Shown piece after piece: positions 16,420-25,661 of a DNA stretch of 64,000 nt. The notes beneath the pieces are model-generated. The model was not told the origin of the DNA. It saw only the letters and a list, made by a program, of their open reading frames with translations, and ran no database searches. The translations under genes were made by a program, and so were the position numbers. Source of the DNA: Mesorhizobium_K sp040049215 (lineage in GTDB: Bacteria > Pseudomonadota > Alphaproteobacteria > Rhizobiales > Rhizobiaceae). The stretch lies in the NCBI RefSeq assembly GCF_040049215.1, contig NZ_JBDZDN010000002.1, positions 124,001-188,000 of the forward strand. Reading direction: 5' to 3'. The number at the start of each line of letters is the position of its first letter. Within the stretch, counting starts at the first letter, position 1.

Positions 16420-17820
16420 TCAACACTCCACCACATTGACCGCCAGCCCGCCGAGGCTGGTTTCCTTGTATTTCTCGCTCATGTCGAGCCCGGTCTGGCG
16501 CATTGTCTCGATCGCCGCGTCGAGAGGCACGAAATGCGTGCCGTCGCCCTTTATGGCGAGCGAGGCGGCGGTCACGGCCTTCACGGCGCCAAGCGCATTG
16601 CGCTCGATGCAGGGCACCTGCACCAGCCCGCCGACCGGATCGCAGGTCATGCCGAGATGATGCTCCAGCGCGATCTCGGCGGCGTTCTCGACCTGCTCGG
16701 GCGTGCCGCCCATGACGGCGCACAGGCCCGCCGCGGCCATCGCCGAGGCGGAACCCACCTCGCCCTGGCAGCCGACCTCCGCGCCTGAAATCGAGGCATT
16801 GGTCTTGATGATGCCGCCAATCGCCGCGGCGGTGAGCAGGAAGTCGCGGATGCTCGCCTGGTCGGCTTCGGGATGGAAATGCAGCCAGTAGCGGAGCACA
16901 GCGGGCAGCGTGCCCGCGGCGCCATTGGTCGGCGCGGTGACGACGCGGCCACCGGCGGCGTTCTCCTCGTTCACCGCCATGGCGTAGATGGATAGCCAGT
17001 CGTTAGCGAGCAGCGGGTTCGGCCGGTTGGTGCGCCAGTCCTCGTTGAGCTTGTCGTGCAGCGCCCGCGCGCGGCGGCGCACCTTCAGTCCGCCCGGCAT
17101 TATGCCGTCCTGCGACAAGCCGCGCTCGATGCAGCCGAGCATCGCCTGCCAGATCGCGTCGAGCCCCTCGTCGAGCTTCTCGCCGGGCATGTGGACTTCT
17201 TCGTTGGCGCGCTTCATCTCGGCGATGGAGAGGCCGCTCGCCTTCGCCATCGCCAGCATCTCGACGGCGTTCCTGAAGGGATGGGGCACCGCCTTGCCCG
17301 GCTTCTCCGGACCCTTGGCCTTCAGCCGCTGCAGCTCCTCCTCCGACACTACGAAGCCGCCGCCGATCGAATAATAGATGCGTTTCAGCAGCAGCCTGTC
17401 GGACGAATCATAGGCGCAGAACGCCATGCCATTGGCGTGGCCGAGAAGCGGCGTCTTGCGGTCGAGCACAAGATCCTTCTCGGGGTCGAAGCGATAGTCC
17501 GGATGACCGGGCGGCGAAATTCTCCTCGCGGCCGCGATCCCGGCGATCGCGGCATCCGTCTTGTCGGGATCCACCGTCTGTGGCGTCTCGCCGGTTAGGC
17601 CGAGGATCACCGCGCGGTCGGTACCGTGGCCGATGCCCGTATAGGCGAGCGAGCCGTGCAGGCTGACGGCGATGCGGTCGACCTTGACGCCGGCCGGACG
17701 CGGCCAGTCGCCATTGGCGATCTCTTCGAGGAAACGGCTGGCGGCCGTCATCGGCCCCATCGTGTGCGAGCTCGACGGGCCGATGCCGATCTTGAACAGG
17801 TCGAATACCGAAAGGAACAA
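16420..17820 (-). CDS. sdaA: L-serine ammonia-lyase (iron-sulfur type)
   Basis: 466 residues, a single-chain SdaA. The beta domain begins SVFDLFKIGIGPSSSHTMGPM, the diagnostic motif. The alpha domain carries the Cys ligands for a 4Fe-4S cluster in GAEVGCQGEVG, GMTCDPVGG and VQVPCIERNA. It deaminates L-serine to pyruvate and ammonia. The start is a TTG with CAGGAG upstream, and no ATG fits the conserved N-terminus. The gene is divergent from the DUF599 gene. Confidence 0.95.
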   Translation of the reverse strand: MFLSVFDLFKIGIGPSSSHTMGPMTAASRFLEEIANGDWPRPAGVKVDRIAVSLHGSLAYTGIGHGTDRAVILGLTGETPQTVDPDKTDAAIAGIAAARRISPPGHPDYRFDPEKDLVLDRKTPLLGHANGMAFCAYDSSDRLLLKRIYYSIGGGFVVSEEELQRLKAKGPEKPGKAVPHPFRNAVEMLAMAKASGLSIAEMKRANEEVHMPGEKLDEGLDAIWQAMLGCIERGLSQDGIMPGGLKVRRRARALHDKLNEDWRTNRPNPLLANDWLSIYAMAVNEENAAGGRVVTAPTNGAAGTLPAVLRYWLHFHPEADQASIRDFLLTAAAIGGIIKTNASISGAEVGCQGEVGSASAMAAAGLCAVMGGTPEQVENAAEIALEHHLGMTCDPVGGLVQVPCIERNALGAVKAVTAASLAIKGDGTHFVPLDAAIETMRQTGLDMSEKYKETSLGGLAVNVVEC

Positions 17821-17943
17821 TCAAAGGCTCCTGGCGCGATGGCCGCCGCTTACGAGTATGCCGCGCTTTTCCGGGCGCGCGCTTCGCATCAGCCGACTTC
17901 GGATGATCCGCGGACGACATTGCGTATATAGTGGTTCGACCTG

Positions 17944-18657
17944 ATGCAAGAAACGGGCTGCCGTATGCTTCTCTCGACCGCCGACCTCGCCGCGCTCGCC
18001 TTCTTCCTGGCCGTCTGGGCGTCCTACTCCATGGCGACCGAAGGCCGGCCGTTCGATCGCATCTCCTTGTCGACCGCGATGAACGTCCAGCGCGAGGCAT
18101 GGATGCGCACCATGGCGCGGCGCGACCTCAGGATGATCGACACCTCGATCATGCTGGGATTGCAGCAGGGCACCGCCTTCTTCGGCTCGAGCGCCCTGAT
18201 CGCGGTCGGCGGCTGTTTCGCGCTTCTGGGCGCCAGCGACAGGGTGCTCAATGTGCTGTCCGAGCTGCCCCTGACGACCACGCCGTCCAGGCCGCTCTTC
18301 GAGATCAAGGTGATGGGCCTGATCCTGCTGCTCGCCTATTCCTTCTTCAAGTTCGGCTGGTCCTACCGCTTGTTCAACTACTGCTCGATCCTGATCGGCG
18401 CGGTGCCTGTGCAGAAAGACGAGCATGGCCATGCCGAGGAGACCGAAAAGGCGATCGTGCGCGCAGCGAAGATGAACATCCTCGCCGGCAAGCACTTCAA
18501 CGCCGGCCTGCGCGGTATCTTCTTCTCACTCGGCTACCTTGGGTGGTTTGTAGGCCCCTTGATCCTGGCCCTCTCCACCCTGCTGCTGCTCTGCGTCCTG
18601 GTTCGGCGCCAGTTCTTCTCCGCCGCTCGCCGCGCCGTCCTGGCCGATGACGCCTGA
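17944..18657 (+). CDS. DUF599 family membrane protein
   Basis: 237 residues with four predicted membrane segments. The DUF599 pattern is visible in MNVQREAWMRTMARRDLRMIDTSIM near residue 40, then LQQGTAFFGSSALIAVGGC and a C-terminal FNAGLRGIFFSLGYLGWFVGP. The function is unknown. A second in-frame ATG eight codons in (MLLSTADLAAL) is another possible start. The 3' 132 bases overlap the converging YdcF-family gene. Confidence 0.85.
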   Translation: MQETGCRMLLSTADLAALAFFLAVWASYSMATEGRPFDRISLSTAMNVQREAWMRTMARRDLRMIDTSIMLGLQQGTAFFGSSALIAVGGCFALLGASDRVLNVLSELPLTTTPSRPLFEIKVMGLILLLAYSFFKFGWSYRLFNYCSILIGAVPVQKDEHGHAEETEKAIVRAAKMNILAGKHFNAGLRGIFFSLGYLGWFVGPLILALSTLLLLCVLVRRQFFSAARRAVLADDA

Positions 18658-19467
18658 GGTGTCGTCGGGACCCGGGAAGACGGAATCGATGCGGCCGACA
18701 AACTTGTAGGCGATCAGCCCGATCCATTCGCGGATCGCCATCGTCGTCGTCTGCAGGGAATCGGCCGGGTTGTCTCGCATCACGCCGATACCCTCCTCGC
18801 CGGAGGTGCGGTAGTCGACCGGCCACGGCAGAACCGGAAACGCCGCCTTGCGGAACAGGCCAACCGAGCGCGGCATGTGGAACGCGGAGGTCACCAGCAG
18901 CCATGTCTCGTCGGGTCCAGGCGTGACCAGTTGCCTGAGGTTCTCGACATTCTCGTAGGTATTGCGCGATTCGCGTTCCAGGATCAGCCGGCCAGCCGGC
19001 ACGCCCAGCGCCCCGAAGAGCTTCGGCGCGGTGTCGGCGTCGCCCTCGCCGTCCAATACCATCGTGCCCGTTCCGCCCGACACCACGATCTTGGCATCCG
19101 GGTATCGCCGCGCCAGCACCGCCGCCTCGAGAAAGCGGTCGCCGCCGCTGTTTACGTCGTAGCCGCCGCGCGCCAGGTTGATCCCGCCTTCGAAACCGCC
19201 GCCGAGCACGATGATGCCGGCGACCTTGTCTGGCGGAGGCGGCCGCGGAAAGCGCTCCTCGAGGGGATTGAGCAGCAGCGCGCCGAGCGACGTCCATGCG
19301 GACAGGGCAAGGATCAGGAAAGACAGAACCAGGGTGAAGCCGCGCAATTTGCGCCAGCCCAGCCATCCCAGAAGGATCGACAGCGCCAGAAGGAAGATCG
19401 CCAGGTTGAGTGGCTGGATCAGGAACCAGAAAATCTTGGAGAGATAGAAAAGCAAGGAGAACTCCAT
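18526..19467 (-). CDS. YdcF family (DUF218) protein
   Basis: 313 residues from the ATG at 19467. Two N-terminal membrane helices are followed by a DUF218 domain with IIVLGGGFEGGINLARGGYD, KIVVSGGTGTMV, ERESRNTYENVENL and LLVTSAFHMPRSVGLF, the pattern of ElyC/SanA/YdcF proteins. Members act in envelope carbon-lipid or peptidoglycan metabolism. The last ~45 residues are Gly/Gln-rich and encoded opposite the DUF599 gene. It lies 61 bp downstream of the nucleotide-sugar gene on the same strand, consistent with an envelope polysaccharide role. Confidence 0.85.
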   Translation of the reverse strand: MEFSLLFYLSKIFWFLIQPLNLAIFLLALSILLGWLGWRKLRGFTLVLSFLILALSAWTSLGALLLNPLEERFPRPPPPDKVAGIIVLGGGFEGGINLARGGYDVNSGGDRFLEAAVLARRYPDAKIVVSGGTGTMVLDGEGDADTAPKLFGALGVPAGRLILERESRNTYENVENLRQLVTPGPDETWLLVTSAFHMPRSVGLFRKAAFPVLPWPVDYRTSGEEGIGVMRDNPADSLQTTTMAIREWIGLIAYKFVGRIDSVFPGPDDTSGVIGQDGAASGGEELAPNQDAEQQQGGEGQDQGAYKPPKVAE

Positions 19468-19528
19468 CGCGTTCGCGAACCTATCAAACTCCGCCTGCCG
19501 CACAACCGGCTTCGAGCTCAATCACGCT

Positions 19529-20512
<984 letters not shown>

Positions 20513-20590
20513 AGAAGTCTCCCCCTGAACAGCCCGCACCTCTACAGCGCCGACCACGCTTTTACAAACCGGCGCGCCTGAACCGCGAGG

Positions 20591-22156
20591 CTACCACCAC
20601 TTTTCCGGCTCGAAGCGGCCCGCGGCCTGCTCGATGACGTGGCCGGCCTGGAACAGCGTCTCCTCTTCGAACGGCTTGCCGATGAGCTGCAGCGCGAGCG
20701 GCAGGCCGTGCCGGTCCAGCCCGGCAGGCACCGCTATGCCCGGCAGGCCGGCCATGTTCACGGTCACCGTGAAGATGTCGTTGAGATACATCTTGACCGG
20801 GTCGGCGGCCATGTCCTGGTCGGCGACGCCGAAGGCGGCCGACGGCGTCGCCGGTGTCAGGATAACGTCGACGCCGGCGTCGAAAGCGATCTCGAAATCA
20901 CGCTTGATCATCGTGCGCACCTTCTGCGCCTGCAGGTAGTAGGCGTCGTAGTAGCCGGCCGACAGCACGTAGGTGCCGATCATGATGCGGCGCTTGACCT
21001 CGCGTCCGAAGCCGGCGGCGCGGCTCTGCTCGTACATGTCGACGATGTCCTTGCCCGGCACCCGCAACCCGTAGCGGACGCCGTCATAGCGCGCGAGGTT
21101 GGACGAGGCTTCCGCCGGCGCCACGATGTAGTAGGCCGGCAGCGCGTATTTGGTGTGCGGCAGCGAGATGTCCACGATTTCCGCGCCCGCATCCTTCAGC
21201 CAGGCGATGCCCTTCTGCCAGAGCGCCTCGATGTCGTCAGGCATACCGTCGACACGGTATTCCCTGGGGATGCCGACCTTCATGCCCTTCACCGAACGGC
21301 CGAGCGCGGCCTCGTAGTCCGGCACCGGGCGGTCGACCGAGGTCGTGTCCTTGGCGTCGACGGAGGCCATCGACTTCAGCATGATCGCTGCGTCGCGCAC
21401 GTCGCGCGCGATCGGGCCGGCCTGGTCGAGCGACGAGGCGAAGGCGACGATGCCCCAGCGCGAGCAGCGGCCATAGGTCGGCTTGATGCCGACCGTGCCG
21501 GTGAAGGCCGCCGGCTGGCGGATCGAGCCGCCGGTGTCGGTCGCGGTCGCGCCGGCGCACAGGAACGCCGAGACCGCCGAGGCCGAGCCGCCCGACGAGC
21601 CGCCAGGCACCAACTGCATGTTGTCGTAGCTCTTCGTCTGCCTGGCCCCGCCGGCCGAGACGAAACCGCCGTCTCCGTCATGCGTCGTCGGCATGACGGA
21701 AGTCTCGACGCGCGAGCGCCGCCAAGGGTTGACCACCGGGCCGTAATAGGAGGTCTCGTTGGACGAGCCCATGGCGAACTCGTCCATGTTGAGTTTTCCG
21801 AGCATCACCGCGCCGTCGGCCCACAGGTTGGCCGTCACAGTCGACTCGTAGCGCGGCTTGAAACCGTCGAGCACATGGCTCGCCGCCTGCGTATGCACGC
21901 CCTCTGTGGCGAAGAGATCCTTGATGCCCAGCGGAATGCCTTCCAGCGCCCCCCCCTCGCCCTTCGCCAGCTTCGCGTCGGATGCCCTAGCCATGTCGCG
22001 CGCTTTCTCGGGCGTCACGGCGATGTAGGCGTTAAGCAGAGGATTGGCGCGCTCGATCGCGGCGAGATAGGCGTCGGCGATCTCGGCCGCCTTGATCTCC
22101 TTGGCGCGCAGCTTGTTGCGCGCCTCGGCAATCGTCAGTTTCGTCAGGTCGCTCAT
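20591..22156 (-). CDS. gatA: Asp-tRNA(Asn)/Glu-tRNA(Gln) amidotransferase subunit A
   Basis: 521 residues. The amidase Ser-cisSer-Lys triad is complete: Lys in GIPLGIKDLF (about residue 79), Ser in VPGGSSGGSA and the nucleophile in ATDTGGSIRQPAA. GatA releases ammonia from glutamine for transamidation of Glu-tRNA(Gln) and Asp-tRNA(Asn). Compared with the usual ~490 residues it carries about 28 extra residues (roughly 149-178) just ahead of the catalytic Ser loop, encoded by a palindromic sequence. gatC lies two genes upstream and gatB is not in the window. Its start overlaps the GNAT stop by 4 bp. Confidence 0.96.
   Translation of the reverse strand: MSDLTKLTIAEARNKLRAKEIKAAEIADAYLAAIERANPLLNAYIAVTPEKARDMARASDAKLAKGEGGALEGIPLGIKDLFATEGVHTQAASHVLDGFKPRYESTVTANLWADGAVMLGKLNMDEFAMGSSNETSYYGPVVNPWRRSRVETSVMPTTHDGDGGFVSAGGARQTKSYDNMQLVPGGSSGGSASAVSAFLCAGATATDTGGSIRQPAAFTGTVGIKPTYGRCSRWGIVAFASSLDQAGPIARDVRDAAIMLKSMASVDAKDTTSVDRPVPDYEAALGRSVKGMKVGIPREYRVDGMPDDIEALWQKGIAWLKDAGAEIVDISLPHTKYALPAYYIVAPAEASSNLARYDGVRYGLRVPGKDIVDMYEQSRAAGFGREVKRRIMIGTYVLSAGYYDAYYLQAQKVRTMIKRDFEIAFDAGVDVILTPATPSAAFGVADQDMAADPVKMYLNDIFTVTVNMAGLPGIAVPAGLDRHGLPLALQLIGKPFEEETLFQAGHVIEQAAGRFEPEKWW
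21656..21707. repeat. Palindromic element inserted in frame in gatA
   Basis: The core is a perfect inverted repeat, TCCGTCATGC and GCATGACGGA around 7 bases. Outer arms CGAGAC/GTCTCG lie further out, asymmetrically spaced. It falls exactly inside the GatA segment that is absent from normal-length GatA proteins. I infer a mobile or repeated palindromic element kept in frame, comparable in principle to the Rickettsia palindromic elements. Confidence 0.5.
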
Positions 22157-22623
22157 GGAACAATCTTCTTTTCGTAAAAGCGCGAAAAACCGGAATCGGG
22201 ATAATCCAGCACCGCGCCGCAGACCGTGAAGCCGCCGCGCTCATAGACACGGTAGGCCGCCTCGAAACCCGGAGCCTCGCCGGTCTCGAGCACCAGCCGC
22301 GAAATCCCCTTCTCGCGCGCAAGCTGCTCGAGCCGCTGCAGGAGTAACGAGCCGACCCGTTGTCCGCGCACCTCCGGCAGCGTGAACATGCGCTTCACTT
22401 CGCCCAGGCCTCCGCCATGGTCCTTCAGCGACGCCATGCCGACATGGCGTCCGGTTTCGTCGCGCGCAACGAAGGTGGTCAGCGACGGGTCGGCCATCTG
22501 CTCGACAGTGAGCTGGAACTGGAACTCGCGCGGGGTGAGCGGGAGCATCGTCGCGTTGAGGTCGGCGACCATGGCGCGCACATCGTCCTGCAGCGGCGTC
22601 TCGGCCGCGATCGAGATCGCCAT
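22153..22623 (-). CDS. GNAT family N-acetyltransferase
   Basis: 156 residues. The acetyl-CoA loop is recognisable in VKRMFTLPEVRGQRVGSLLLQRLEQLAREKG (the R/Q-x-x-G-x-G/A region near residue 90), followed by LVLETGEAPGFEAAYRVYERGGF, the usual last GNAT strand and helix. Substrate unknown. It sits between gatC (5 bp) and gatA (4-bp overlap), so it is co-transcribed with the tRNA amidotransferase genes. Confidence 0.88.
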   Translation of the reverse strand: MAISIAAETPLQDDVRAMVADLNATMLPLTPREFQFQLTVEQMADPSLTTFVARDETGRHVGMASLKDHGGGLGEVKRMFTLPEVRGQRVGSLLLQRLEQLAREKGISRLVLETGEAPGFEAAYRVYERGGFTVCGAVLDYPDSGFSRFYEKKIVP

Positions 22624-22628
22624 GGCGG

Positions 22629-22916
22629 CTACTCCACCACCTTCGGCACGAGGAAGAAGTTCTCATCGGTAGCCGGCGCATTGGCGACGATGTCGGCGGC
22701 CTTGTTGCCGTCGGTGACGATGTCCTGCCGCTTCTTCATCTCCATCGGAATGACCGAGGTCATCGGCTCAACGCCGGAAACGTCGACCTCGTTCAACTGC
22801 TCGACGAAGCCCAGGATGGTGTTGAGCTCGCCGGTCATGCGCTCGGCGTCCTCCTCGCTGACCGCAATGCGGGCGAGATGCGCGACGCGCTTCACTGTGG
22901 CGATATCGACGGACAT
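22629..22916 (-). CDS. gatC: Asp-tRNA(Asn)/Glu-tRNA(Gln) amidotransferase subunit C
   Basis: 95 residues, the standard GatC length. The first half, VDIATVKRVAHLARIAVSEEDAERMTGELNTIL, is the typical helical region. The FVEQLNEVDVSGVEPMTSV segment and an extended tail wrap around GatA and GatB. It stabilises the GatCAB complex. It is the first gene of a gatC-GNAT-gatA operon. Confidence 0.95.
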   Translation of the reverse strand: MSVDIATVKRVAHLARIAVSEEDAERMTGELNTILGFVEQLNEVDVSGVEPMTSVIPMEMKKRQDIVTDGNKAADIVANAPATDENFFLVPKVVE

Positions 22917-23052
22917 GGGAACACTCGATCGACTGGGGAAATTCGCTCCCGGCTATAACGAGACGGGTGCCGCAGTGCAATATCACCCCCAATCGGCCTT
23001 TCAGGATGCGCTTCCCCTACGGCTGCGCACCGGCAGACCCGCCCTCGCCTCG

Positions 23053-24459
23053 TCAGCCATAGCCGAAGGTTGTCATCATGCCGGCGGCCATGTGGTAGAG
23101 GTGATGGCAGTGGAATGCCCACTGCCCCGGATTGTCGGCGTCGACGGCGACCGTCACCGAGCGCCGGGGCGGGACAAGCACGGTATCGCGCACGGCGCCG
23201 GCAAACCGCTGGCCGTCGATCGCCACGATCTGGAAGTGGTGGCCATGCAGATGCATCGGGTGCGCCATCATGCTTCTGTTGACGAGTTCGACCTCGACCC
23301 TATCGCCTTGGCTGACGACAATGGGCCGGTCCAGGGCCAGACTCCATTTGTACGCGGCCATGTCGCCGTCGAGCGCAAGCTGGTAGGCCTCGTTCGCCGG
23401 CAGCGGCGCGAGGGGACGGGCCGCGCTCAGCCGGGCTTCGAGCGACAGATCGAGCACCGGTCCGCTTTCCTCGCCTTCCACGGCGATCCTCGTGACGCTG
23501 GCGCCGGCGGGCCGGAGGATGATCCCGGTGCGCTGCGGCTCGCCCTCGCGCAGCGCCAGGATCGGAAATGCGCGGGCCTCGTCGGGCAGCCGCAGCCGGA
23601 CATCGATCCGCTGCCCCATGGTCATGGGGAAGCGACTTGCCCTCACGGGAACGACATCGCGGCCGTCGACGGCGATCAACTCGCCTTCGAGCCCGCCGAG
23701 GTCGATGGTGAATGCCGTGGCGGTCGCCCCGTTGATGATGCGCAGCCGCACCCGCCCGCCGCGCTCAACCTCGACGACCTCGGGATCGTCCAGCGTGCGG
23801 TCGTTGGCGAGATAGGCGTCGTATTCGATGTCGTTGAGGTCCATCGCCATCGGGCCGTCATGCGAGGCCGGCATGCTCATGGCGCCATGCGCGCTGTGAT
23901 CCATCCCGGCCATCGGATCCGTCTTGGCGCCGGTGAGGGACGCCAGCAGTTCCTCGGGCGTCTTGAACGAGAAATCGTGCAGCAGAACGACCACCTCTTG
24001 CTCGTCGGCCGGCCGCGCCGGACCGACGATCAGCGGAGCTGCAAGCAGCGCCTGTTCCTGTAGCGTGTGCGCGTGCATCCAGTGCGTGCCGGCCTCCCCG
24101 ACCGGGAAGTCGTAGCTCCGCTCTTCCCTGCCCGCGATCGGCGGCGCCGGCTGATCGGGCACGCCGTCGCTAGGCCAGGGCGGCGTCAGCCCGTGCCAGT
24201 GGATGAGGGTGGCCTCGCCCGTTTCGTTGGCGAGCAGGACGTTGAAGGCCTCGCCTTCGGTGAAGCTTGGGCCCGGCTTTCCGTCCGGTCCCGTCAGGCC
24301 AAACACCGACGCGGCCCGACCGTTCACCTCGATGGCGCGGCGCGTGATGGCGAGGCGCTTGGCGGCCCCGCCGGCGAGGGCGCGGCCAACAGGTCCGCGC
24401 GGCAGGGACAGCGCGGCGGTTCCGGCCATGATGCCGGCAAGCAAGTGACGACGGTTCAT
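23053..24459 (-). CDS. Multicopper oxidase (copper-tolerance type), Tat-exported
   Basis: 468 residues. The N-terminus MNRRHLLAGIMAGTAAL has a twin-Arg (NRRHLL) and an Ala-rich export signal. Copper ligands are all visible: IHWHGLTPP, HWMHAHTL, HPMHLHGHHFQIV and the type-1 site WAFHCHHLYHMAAGMM. A Met/His-rich insert (about residues 182-205, MAGMDHSAHGAMSMP) resembles those of CueO/CopA cuprous oxidases. It would oxidise Cu(I) in the periplasm. It is last in a minus-strand copper operon with two small exported/membrane proteins. Confidence 0.92.
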   Translation of the reverse strand: MNRRHLLAGIMAGTAALSLPRGPVGRALAGGAAKRLAITRRAIEVNGRAASVFGLTGPDGKPGPSFTEGEAFNVLLANETGEATLIHWHGLTPPWPSDGVPDQPAPPIAGREERSYDFPVGEAGTHWMHAHTLQEQALLAAPLIVGPARPADEQEVVVLLHDFSFKTPEELLASLTGAKTDPMAGMDHSAHGAMSMPASHDGPMAMDLNDIEYDAYLANDRTLDDPEVVEVERGGRVRLRIINGATATAFTIDLGGLEGELIAVDGRDVVPVRASRFPMTMGQRIDVRLRLPDEARAFPILALREGEPQRTGIILRPAGASVTRIAVEGEESGPVLDLSLEARLSAARPLAPLPANEAYQLALDGDMAAYKWSLALDRPIVVSQGDRVEVELVNRSMMAHPMHLHGHHFQIVAIDGQRFAGAVRDTVLVPPRRSVTVAVDADNPGQWAFHCHHLYHMAAGMMTTFGYG

Positions 24460-24513
24460 TCTCTTTTTCCTTCCTGAATATGATGCGTCTTGCGGCGTCT
24501 CCGCCGCGATCCG

Positions 24514-24789
24514 TCAGTCGCCCCGCGCGGCGATAGCGTTATGCACCACCGCCACGATCGCGCCGGTGACGATCCCGAAGACAAAGCTGTAGAAGACGCC
24601 TTCGATCCAGGCGCGCGGCGACGTCACCGGAGCGAGCGTGAACAGCCCGATCCAGGCGTGCGTCGCCGGGAGGCCCGGCAGCAGCAGCTCGACGAGGGCG
24701 CACAGCACGAAAAGGACGACCAGCGCGACACCGATTGCAACCGAAAGCCCGAGGACGGAAAGAGGCCGTGCATTGGCTAGGTCGGTCAT
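24514..24789 (-). CDS. Small membrane protein (DUF5676-like)
   Basis: 91 residues with two strong membrane helices (VLGLSVAIGVALVVLFVLCALVELL and YSFVFGIVTGAIVAVVHN). The layout, with the AWIGLF loop and the FGIVTGAIVAVVHN second helix, resembles DUF5676 membrane proteins that often accompany copper or mercury genes. The start overlaps the stop of the Met-rich protein by 4 bp, and the multicopper oxidase follows 54 bp later. I infer a role in copper handling at the inner membrane; the family assignment is tentative. Confidence 0.65.
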   Translation of the reverse strand: MTDLANARPLSVLGLSVAIGVALVVLFVLCALVELLLPGLPATHAWIGLFTLAPVTSPRAWIEGVFYSFVFGIVTGAIVAVVHNAIAARGD

Positions 24790-25130
24790 GGCGAGACTCC
24801 CTTGTTCGGTGTTTCGGACATCATGTCCTTCTGCATCTGCTGCATCATCTGCATGTGCATCGCCTGCATCATCTGCATCATTTGCATCATGTGCATCATC
24901 CGCATCGTCTGCATTTGCGGTGAGCCGTCCGGCGGCGTCATGTTGCCCATCATGCCGCTCATCATGTCGCGGCAGTCCATGGGGGCTGTCTGCGGGGTCG
25001 CCTGCGTTTCGGCCGGCATCTTCGCTTCGGGCGCGGAGGTGCCTTGTGGATGGTGGGGATCGGCCTGGGCGAAGGCGTTTGCCGTCAGGCCAAGAACGAT
25101 GGCCGCGGCAAGCGGTAGCATGTTGCGCAT
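24786..25130 (-). CDS. Met-rich exported protein, putative copper binding
   Basis: 114 residues. A signal peptide (MLPLAAAIVLGLTANAFAQA) is followed by a Pro/Ala linker and then a low-complexity segment of Met, Gln and His. In that segment MM, MQMM and HMQMM units give about 26 Met in residues 50-107. Met-rich motifs bind Cu(I) in proteins such as CopA, CueO and PcoE. It is translationally coupled to the small membrane protein and lies in the same operon as the multicopper oxidase. No known family was recognised. Confidence 0.75.
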   Translation of the reverse strand: MRNMLPLAAAIVLGLTANAFAQADPHHPQGTSAPEAKMPAETQATPQTAPMDCRDMMSGMMGNMTPPDGSPQMQTMRMMHMMQMMQMMQAMHMQMMQQMQKDMMSETPNKGVSP

Positions 25131-25236
25131 TTGGGAATCTCCCTTTGTCGACTGTCTGACTTGGAGCCGCCATTGCCTCGGCGCTTGCGCGCCGGGACGA
25201 AGAATGGTGGCTCGACCGGCGCACGTGGCGCCAAGG

Positions 25237-25590
25237 TCAGGCGTGGACGCGGGGAGGATGTCGGTTGACGAGCGGGGCGAGGCCGCTGAGCATAGGGCGG
25301 GGTATCAATCCCCAGGCATCGCCCGGGCGGGCCGGAACGCCGGCGGTCTCCAAGGCGAGAACGGCGCAAGCGCCGCAGCATGCCTGGGCGGCGGAGCAGT
25401 CATCGGCATTGCGCTCCGTGCACGCCGCGTCGGCGCAGGCAGAATCGGCTTCGACCATCTGGTGAACGGCGGGCTCGTTATACCCGCCGAAAGGCGCGGC
25501 TTCCGACAGGGCGACGACGCCAAGCGCCATGACCATGCCAAGAACCAGCACGGCGCAGACTGCCCGAATCTGTCCGATCGCACGAACCAT
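25237..25590 (-). CDS. Cys-containing secreted/membrane protein, copper-operon associated
   Basis: 117 residues. A hydrophobic N-terminal helix (AVCAVLVLGMVMALGVVAL) is followed by a region with clustered cysteines, CADAAC and CCGAC, and a His-containing C-terminus (NRHPPRVHA). It resembles small DUF2946-like proteins found near copper genes, but I am not certain of the family. It is the first gene ahead of the Met-rich/membrane/multicopper oxidase set (106 bp gap). A FixK/FNR-like box lies 34 bp upstream of its ATG. Confidence 0.6.
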   Translation of the reverse strand: MVRAIGQIRAVCAVLVLGMVMALGVVALSEAAPFGGYNEPAVHQMVEADSACADAACTERNADDCSAAQACCGACAVLALETAGVPARPGDAWGLIPRPMLSGLAPLVNRHPPRVHA

Positions 25591-25623
25591 GAAAGAACGA
25601 TAACCCAAAATCCTGTCGATTTG

Positions 25624-25637
25624 TTGATCAAGGTCAA
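25624..25637 (-). promoter_or_regulatory. FixK/FNR-type box
   Basis: On the minus strand the site reads TTGACCTTGATCAA, matching TTGAY-N4-RTCAA. A TTATCG -10-like element is centred about 30 bp downstream, which is the spacing of a class II FNR/FixK-activated promoter. This places the transcript start very near the ATG of the Cys-containing protein at 25590. I infer low-oxygen control of the copper genes. Confidence 0.5.
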
Positions 25638-25661
25638 AGGGGCGTCGCTTCGCCTCGCCCG

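Noticed and set aside
20639..22177. Long plus-strand open frame opposite gatA
   Set aside because: It is antisense to a strongly conserved gene, His/Arg/Gly-rich and without any recognisable family; a GC-rich shadow frame.
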